Source: JBLHGN01 sp047616325 (GTDB lineage: Bacteria > Pseudomonadota > Gammaproteobacteria > Pseudomonadales > Cellvibrionaceae). From it: 6,012 nucleotides of DNA. Shown one piece after another: positions 5,762-6,012 of this stretch. Under the pieces are notes generated by a model, which saw only the letters and a list, made by a program, of their open reading frames with translations, was not told where the DNA came from and did not search any database. The translations under genes were made by a program, and so were the position numbers. How positions within the stretch are numbered: the stretch's first letter is position 1; each line of letters starts with the position of its first letter. The stretch is from NCBI GenBank assembly GCA_047616325.1, contig JBLHGN010000229.1:1-6012 (forward strand), given 5' to 3'.

Positions 5762-6012
5762 TCACTGGTTAACGTCCATTAGTGCACCACAATGTTTGCA
5801 ATGATAGGCGTCTGTATCGTGCCCACCACGATCGCATTGGCCACACACCACTCTAGCGCGTTCTCTGCATATTTCTTGAGCTAATTCGGCGGTAAATATG
5901 CCAGTAGGAATAGCGATGATGGAATACCCCAAAAGCATGGCAAATGAAGCCACAAACTGACCCAGATTTGTTTGTGGCGTTATGTCGCCGTAACCTACCG
6001 TGGTGATGGTGA
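5762..6012 (-). CDS. potassium-channel-like ion transporter, C-terminal part (runs off right edge)
   Basis: The frame is open to the window edge, so the N-terminal part of the gene lies outside. The visible 82 residues begin with TITTVGYGDITP, which contains the K+ selectivity filter TVGYGD. A pore-lining S6-type helix follows (LGQFVASFAMLLGYSIIAIPTGIF), then a short charged linker. The tail carries two CxxC pairs, CGQC and CKHC, 11 residues apart, as in a small zinc ribbon or rubredoxin-like knuckle. This matches bacterial voltage-gated-like ion transporters (Ion_trans family) that end in such a Cys4 tail. Whether a voltage sensor precedes the pore cannot be seen here. An internal GTG (5951-5953) opens the same frame but falls inside the helix after the filter, so it is not a credible start. 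The role is likely K+ flux across the inner membrane. Confidence 0.88.
   Translation of the reverse strand, partial: TITTVGYGDITPQTNLGQFVASFAMLLGYSIIAIPTGIFTAELAQEICRERARVVCGQCDRGGHDTDAYHCKHCGALMDVNQ

Overview
The window looks like chromosomal DNA of a gammaproteobacterium of moderate, fairly balanced base composition. A marine Cellvibrionales-type organism (Saccharophagus/Teredinibacter relatives) would fit, but this is inferred from gene content and protein style, not from a marker gene. The core is a conserved envelope neighbourhood: a BepA-type periplasmic M48 metalloprotease diverges from a TusA-family sulfur carrier, which is coupled to a PerM/AI-2E-family membrane protein. From memory, bepA and perM also neighbour each other in E. 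coli, and a bepA-tusA-perM order occurs in Pseudomonas.

Layout from left to right. Positions 1-85 (minus) hold the N-terminal piece of a probable secreted protein that runs off the left edge. It has a signal-peptide-like stretch but no ordinary start codon, and an in-frame TAA lies just upstream. Positions 164-1258 and 1251-1514 (minus) are perM and tusA, overlapping by 8 bp. Positions 1515-1837 form a 323-bp divergent intergenic region. It contains a sigma-E-like promoter match pointing at bepA, followed by three inverted repeats that would lie in the bepA leader. Positions 1838-3325 (plus) are bepA, with a TTG start. Positions 3326-3370 are a short convergent gap with a hairpin. Positions 3371-5527 (minus) encode a cytosolic PAS-PAS-GGDEF-EAL protein with both catalytic signatures. 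Positions 5528-5761 are noncoding with small palindromes. Positions 5762-6012 (minus) are the C-terminal part of a potassium-channel-like protein with selectivity filter TVGYGD and a Cys4 zinc-ribbon-like tail.

How the parts fit together: BepA acts in outer-membrane protein quality control, and its E. coli counterpart belongs to the sigma-E envelope-stress regulon, which agrees with the promoter match seen here. TusA-like and PerM-like proteins are probably co-translated. The GGDEF-EAL protein and the ion channel appear to be separate units. No mobile element, CRISPR array, tRNA or rRNA was seen. The least explained parts are the structured bepA leader and the broken-looking start of the left-edge gene; nothing here is a convincing new multi-gene system.
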